A stretch of 55,313 nucleotides of DNA, taken from contig JAKOVL010000126.1 in NCBI GenBank assembly GCA_029782095.1, forward strand, positions 1 through 55,313, given 5' to 3'. Source of the stretch: Bacillota bacterium. Its GTDB lineage: Bacteria > Bacillota > Dethiobacteria > DTU022. The notes below the pieces were generated by a model. It saw nothing but the letters and a program-made list of their open reading frames with translations, was not told the origin of the DNA and did not search any database. This document shows positions 55,187 to 55,313 of this stretch, piece by piece. The position numbers and the translations under genes are program-made. Every line of letters begins with the position of its first letter. Position 1 is the first letter of the stretch.

Positions 55187-55222
55187 TCCTGAATACTGGA
55201 TACTGAATACTGAATACTGTTC
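55187..55222. repeat. Heptamer tandem repeat in the 23S-5S spacer (locus F)
   Basis: CTGAATA, CTGGATA, CTGAATA, CTGAATA, CTGTTC: four and a part copies of one 7-mer, close to the 23S 3' end. The unit differs from locus E but matches the TGAATTC/TGGATTC style of loci C and D. Confidence 0.75.
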
Positions 55223-55252
55223 TTTCAAAGCTGCATAGTGGTTTAAATTTCG

Positions 55253-55313
55253 GGTCAAGTCCTCGACCGATTAGTACCGGTCCGCTAAAAGCATTGCTGC
55301 TCTTACACTTCCG
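55253..55313 (-). rRNA. 23S ribosomal RNA, 3' end (partial)
   Basis: The minus strand reads CGGTACTAATCGGTCGAGG then ACTTGACC, the conserved 3' terminus of bacterial 23S rRNA. The gene continues beyond the window. Confidence 0.93.

Overview
The window suggests a strictly anaerobic, low-GC-lineage Gram-positive (Clostridia class) with a fairly high-GC genome and an acetogenic or syntrophic acetate- or fatty-acid-oxidising life style. Evidence for this is a complete CODH/acetyl-CoA synthase operon of the Wood-Ljungdahl pathway, a thiolase/crotonase/3-hydroxyacyl-CoA dehydrogenase set beside it, the sporulation/transition sigma factor gene sigH, the ctsR-mcsA-mcsB-clpC operon, and a cysteine T-box. 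A Thermacetogenium- or Moorella-like organism fits, but that is inference from gene content only. Almost everything is on the minus strand; only one small gene (8751-9149) and nifU-iscS-thiI (46249-48918) run on the plus strand.

Layout, read along the minus strand from right to left. The right edge holds the 3' end of a 23S rRNA and a 5S rRNA. Next come an ABC exporter-like module (ATPase, CARDB-like surface protein, MacB/FtsX-type permease), a GerMN lipoprotein and a degenerate Lgt-like membrane protein. After the plus-strand Fe-S/thiouridine genes comes nadA-nadB-nadC-trxB-ku-ligD(ligase)-ligD(polymerase), which joins NAD synthesis to a split NHEJ system. Then follow mgtC and ctsR-mcsA-mcsB-clpC with a CtsR operator.

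Between 32.0 and 21.8 kb lies cooC-acsA-acsB-acsC-acsD-acsE-metV-metF, ended by a strong terminator, then thiolase, crt and hbd. From 18.2 to 10.7 kb are a YhaM-type nuclease, a TPR-HTH protein, yjbQ, sir2, pyrC-pyrK-pyrD and nfo. The left third is radA, carD, yacL, ispD, ispF, [Cys T-box] cysE, cysS, a ThyA-family gene, rlmB, sigH, four tRNAs and the start of tuf.

This backbone matches the Bacillus order ctsR-mcsAB-clpC-radA-disA-yacL-ispDF-gltX-cysES-(mrnC)-rlmB-(rae1)-sigH, with disA, gltX, mrnC and rae1 absent and about 22 kb (nfo/pyr/beta-oxidation/acs) lying between clpC and radA. The most unusual structures are a family of heptamer-repeat hairpin elements in intergenic spaces, including the 23S-5S spacer, and a different hairpin in each intercistronic gap of the acs operon from acsB to metV.
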